Assembly: GCA_018222805.1 (NCBI GenBank)
Contig: JAAEZQ010000020.1
Coordinates: forward strand, 1 to 56,700
Length of the DNA stretch: 56,700 nt
Reading direction: 5' to 3'
Source of the DNA: Vibrionaceae bacterium
GTDB lineage: Bacteria > Pseudomonadota > Gammaproteobacteria > Enterobacterales > Vibrionaceae
The notes under the pieces were generated by a model. That model worked only from the letters and a program-made list of their open reading frames with translations. It was not told the DNA's origin and made no database searches. Positions within the stretch are counted from its first letter, which is position 1. Every line of letters starts with the position of its first letter. Of the stretch, positions 54,598 through 56,700 are shown piece after piece. The translations under genes and the position numbers were made by a program.

Positions 54598-54626
54598 ATA
54601 ATAGTGACAGTGAGAAAGCTTGTAAA
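54598..54626 (-). promoter_or_regulatory. Promoter of tRNA-Ser
   Basis: On the minus strand TTTACA and TATTAT are 17 bases apart and are followed by a GC-rich discriminator (CGACCC) just before the tRNA, as in stringently controlled stable RNA promoters. Confidence 0.75.
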
Positions 54627-54911
54627 GCCTTGAACTAACGAAAAAGAACTGTTTGGTCGTTTTGTAAGCATAGGTCTATGCTGTGATAGGTCGTAATAAA
54701 GAAATATCTAATTAAATAGGGCATTTTATAGAGCTTTTACTTTATCTCGCTGTTTATCAATAAAATGGTGTTTTATTGATATCATACTGAAAATTAAGAG
54801 ATAATCACCTTTGAGTATACATGTGTTCGCCCGAAAGTATTTGCATCAATTTGTGAACTAATTCAAAATTAACTGGTATAGCCAGTTGAGCTTAAATTTC
54901 TAAGGGTGTTT

Positions 54912-55592
54912 ATGAAGGTCACAAATCTATTTAAAGACAAAGTTGATGCGATTTCTGCACATCAATCCGAGTTTATGAATTGGATGTCTCCAACGCTACG
55001 CGACTATTGGAGTGACTTTTTGGATAAAGCTCAGCACAGTTTCCTGTTCTCAAAAGTACGCGATCACCAGAAGCCTGCGATCAATGAAGAAGTTGCTCCA
55101 CAGCCTGCGCCTATCGTCATGGCACCGGCAGCTCAAACGTTGTATCAAGAGCTAGGTGAAAAAATTGGGGAAGTCATTCACGTTGGTGAGTGGGTACACG
55201 TATCTCAAGATCGCATTAATCAGTTTGGTGCGGTAACTGAAGATATGCAGTGGATTCATACTGACCCTGAGCGTGCATCTGCAGAGTCTCCATTCAAGAC
55301 AACGATTGCTCATGGCTTCTTAACATTAGCGTTGCTACCAAAGTTGACCGACTCGGTTGACCCTGACAAGTCATTGTTCCCGACCGCAAAGCTAGTTGTA
55401 AATTTAGGGCTAAATCAAGTTCGTTTCCCTTACCCAGTAAAAGCGGGTAATAACGTTCGAGCTGTGAGTACACTAACTAAAGTAACGCCAATTAAGAAAG
55501 GTCTTGAGATTGAGCGTGAAATCAAAGTAGAAATTGAAGGTGTACGCCGTCCAGGAGCCGTTGTCGTTTCTGTCATCCAACTGCATTTCTAA
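54912..55592 (+). CDS. MaoC-like (R)-specific enoyl-CoA hydratase family protein
   Basis: 226 residues. The first 80 or so form a helical segment with a proline-rich link (PQPAPIVMAPA), followed by a hot-dog fold hydratase domain (about 85-226). The catalytic Asp/His pair is in AVTEDMQWIHTDPERA, followed by TTIAHGFLTLALLP, as in PhaJ/NodN-like hydratases. It may hydrate enoyl-CoA for fatty acid or polyhydroxyalkanoate metabolism. AAGGG precedes the ATG at 54912. The gene stands alone. Confidence 0.88.
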   Translation: MKVTNLFKDKVDAISAHQSEFMNWMSPTLRDYWSDFLDKAQHSFLFSKVRDHQKPAINEEVAPQPAPIVMAPAAQTLYQELGEKIGEVIHVGEWVHVSQDRINQFGAVTEDMQWIHTDPERASAESPFKTTIAHGFLTLALLPKLTDSVDPDKSLFPTAKLVVNLGLNQVRFPYPVKAGNNVRAVSTLTKVTPIKKGLEIEREIKVEIEGVRRPGAVVVSVIQLHF

Positions 55593-55607
55593 ACGACGGA
55601 ATGAATG

Positions 55608-55640
55608 AAAAAAGAGAGCATCGACATGCTCTCTTTTTCT
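55608..55640. terminator. Bidirectional terminator between maoC-like and pstS-like genes
   Basis: An inverted repeat (AAAAAGAGAGCAT / ATGCTCTCTTTTT) with a CGAC loop between converging genes. Confidence 0.9.
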
Positions 55641-55642
55641 AT

Positions 55643-56470
55643 TTATTGATCGAACTTTTTCACTGGCGTGTAACCATATTCAGCCACCGCTTTTTGGCCT
55701 TCTTCTGATTTCAAGAATGCCACGAAGTCTTTTCCTGCTTTGTCCAATGCGTCCACTTTATACAGGACCAAGAAAGGTCGCGCTAACGCGTATTTGTGGT
55801 TCGCGATGTTTTCTGAGGTAGGCTCAATGCCTTCAAACTGGATAGGTTTCACAGAGCGGTCAACTGAGCCCACTGAGATAAAGCCAATAGCACGCGTGTT
55901 ATGGTTTACGATCGTTTTCACCATACTGTTGCTGTTTACTACCAGATTATTAGGGCTGATATCAGAGACCAAACGGTCATTGACGATTTTAGTGAGACCC
56001 AATAGGCTTTCAAAACTGTAACGTGAGCCTGATGACGCTTCACGAGTCACAACAGCGATAGGTTGATTGTCACCACCTACTTCTTTCCAGTTTTTAACTT
56101 TGCCTTTGTAAATATTAAATAATTGCTGCTGAGAAAGGTTTTCTACAGAGTTGGCACGGTTTACGACAATAGCCAAACCATCGTAAGCGATAGGGATAAC
56201 GTTGAGATCTTCTCCTTTTTCGCTTTCTGTCAGGTATCGGGAGCTCATCCCAATTTTAACGACACCCTTGTTCACCATGGTGATACCTGCACTCGAGCCA
56301 ATGCCTTGGACAGCAATATAATTGTCTGGGTGTGTTTTATTATATTTCTCGGCAAGAACATCCATAACACGTGCAACGGAGGTTGAGCCAGAGATATTTA
56401 CTTCTTTCGCTGTAGCGGAAGGAAGAGCAATGGCCATGGCTAGCAGAGTCGCCACAGTAAAACGTAACAT
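55643..56470 (-). CDS. pstS: PstS-like phosphate ABC transporter substrate-binding protein
   Basis: 275 residues. Signal peptide 1 to about 22 (MLRFTVATLLAMAIALPSATA), then a periplasmic phosphate-binding fold. Phosphate-contact blocks SGSTSVARVM, GSSAGI, MSSRYL and REASSGSRYSFE are present. The ATG at 56470 has GGAG about six bases upstream; an upstream in-frame start adds residues before the signal peptide and is unlikely. No pstCAB genes lie in the window, though they could follow elsewhere. The family includes receptors not coupled to Pst, so the exact role is open. Confidence 0.9.
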   Translation of the reverse strand: MLRFTVATLLAMAIALPSATAKEVNISGSTSVARVMDVLAEKYNKTHPDNYIAVQGIGSSAGITMVNKGVVKIGMSSRYLTESEKGEDLNVIPIAYDGLAIVVNRANSVENLSQQQLFNIYKGKVKNWKEVGGDNQPIAVVTREASSGSRYSFESLLGLTKIVNDRLVSDISPNNLVVNSNSMVKTIVNHNTRAIGFISVGSVDRSVKPIQFEGIEPTSENIANHKYALARPFLVLYKVDALDKAGKDFVAFLKSEEGQKAVAEYGYTPVKKFDQ

Positions 56471-56593
56471 ATTAAACTCCAAAAATGGTATATAGCAGCG
56501 CATATGATATTTCGTTGAGGTTACACTTTTGTGAACTAGGAAGTACTAAGGCAGGGAAACTCCTTCTTTTAAAGAAGCTTTATTTTTGGGAAT

Positions 56594-56700
56594 TGTTCCG
56601 TCCTAAATAAGGTTGACACTTTCCAACCCCAAAATTGGAGAGTGTTATGAAATCAACAAATAAAAGAACTCAGCGCGATTATTCCCTCGCTTTTAAACTC
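56594..56700 (+). mobile_element. Left end of an IS3-family insertion sequence (cut by the window)
   Basis: A likely terminal repeat begins TGTTCCGTCCTAAATAAGG near 56594, and the first transposase gene starts about 50 bases inside. The exact left end is uncertain because the right end lies outside the window. Confidence 0.65.
56647..56700 (+). CDS. IS3-family transposase OrfA, N-terminal part
   Basis: Only 18 codons are visible before the window ends (MKSTNKRTQRDYSLAFKL). This opening is typical of the helix-turn-helix OrfA protein of IS3 elements. GGAG lies about ten bases before the ATG. Confidence 0.7.
   Translation, partial: MKSTNKRTQRDYSLAFKL

Noticed and set aside
1..56700. CRISPR array or tandem repeat array
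   Set aside because: No run of regularly spaced direct repeats was seen on reading through the window.

Overview
The window looks like part of a Vibrio-type gammaproteobacterial genome. Protein families, gene neighbours and codon use all fit the Vibrionaceae. Lone second copies of central-metabolism genes (trpB, glyA, transketolase, transaldolase) and a purely accessory catabolic content make the smaller chromosome likely, but that is inference.

Left flank (1-10.4 kb): an orphan tryptophan synthase beta gene preceded by a TrpR-operator-like palindrome, a small unknown gene, pyrrolidone-carboxylate peptidase, a CobW/COG0523 metal GTPase, an RhlE-type RNA helicase, an IclR regulator in tandem with a ureohydrolase-fold protein that has lost its metal ligands, a CSS-EAL c-di-GMP phosphodiesterase, and a ModF-like twin ABC ATPase whose first half looks catalytically dead. 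A decayed iron-alcohol-dehydrogenase tail follows.

Centre (11.0-43.5 kb): a nearly complete glycine betaine to pyruvate route. It has a GbdR-type regulator, an M19-like protein, a V4R-like protein, dgcA, dgcB and their own etfA and etfB, a BCCT carrier, gbcA and gbcB (divergent), glyA, soxBDAG, purU and sdaA, and a second GbdR-like regulator at the far end. Betaine is demethylated by GbcAB to dimethylglycine, by DgcAB to sarcosine and by SoxBDAG to glycine. GlyA turns glycine into serine and SdaA turns serine into pyruvate, while PurU returns folate. Nested inside (22.5-30.2 kb) is a second module: LysR, semialdehyde dehydrogenase (gabD-like), a TRAP transporter, a universal stress protein and an aminotransferase (gabT-like). 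It looks like an uptake and breakdown unit for GABA or a close omega-amino acid.

Right part (44-53.6 kb, all minus strand): an ascorbate-type PTS (IIA, IIB, IIC) with transaldolase and transketolase, and then a second IIC-IIB copy. The two IIC-IIB copies are identical by eye over about 1.43 kb and diverge sharply on both sides. Each is preceded by a CRP-like box with a palindrome, and by a gene for a small two-repeat protein whose repeat resembles a domain found in phage HNH endonucleases. This paired arrangement is the best candidate here for an undescribed system.

Right edge (53.7-56.7 kb): a decayed tyrosine integrase beside tRNA-Ser(UGA), a MaoC-like hydratase, a PstS-like phosphate-binding protein, and the start of an IS3-family element that runs off the window.
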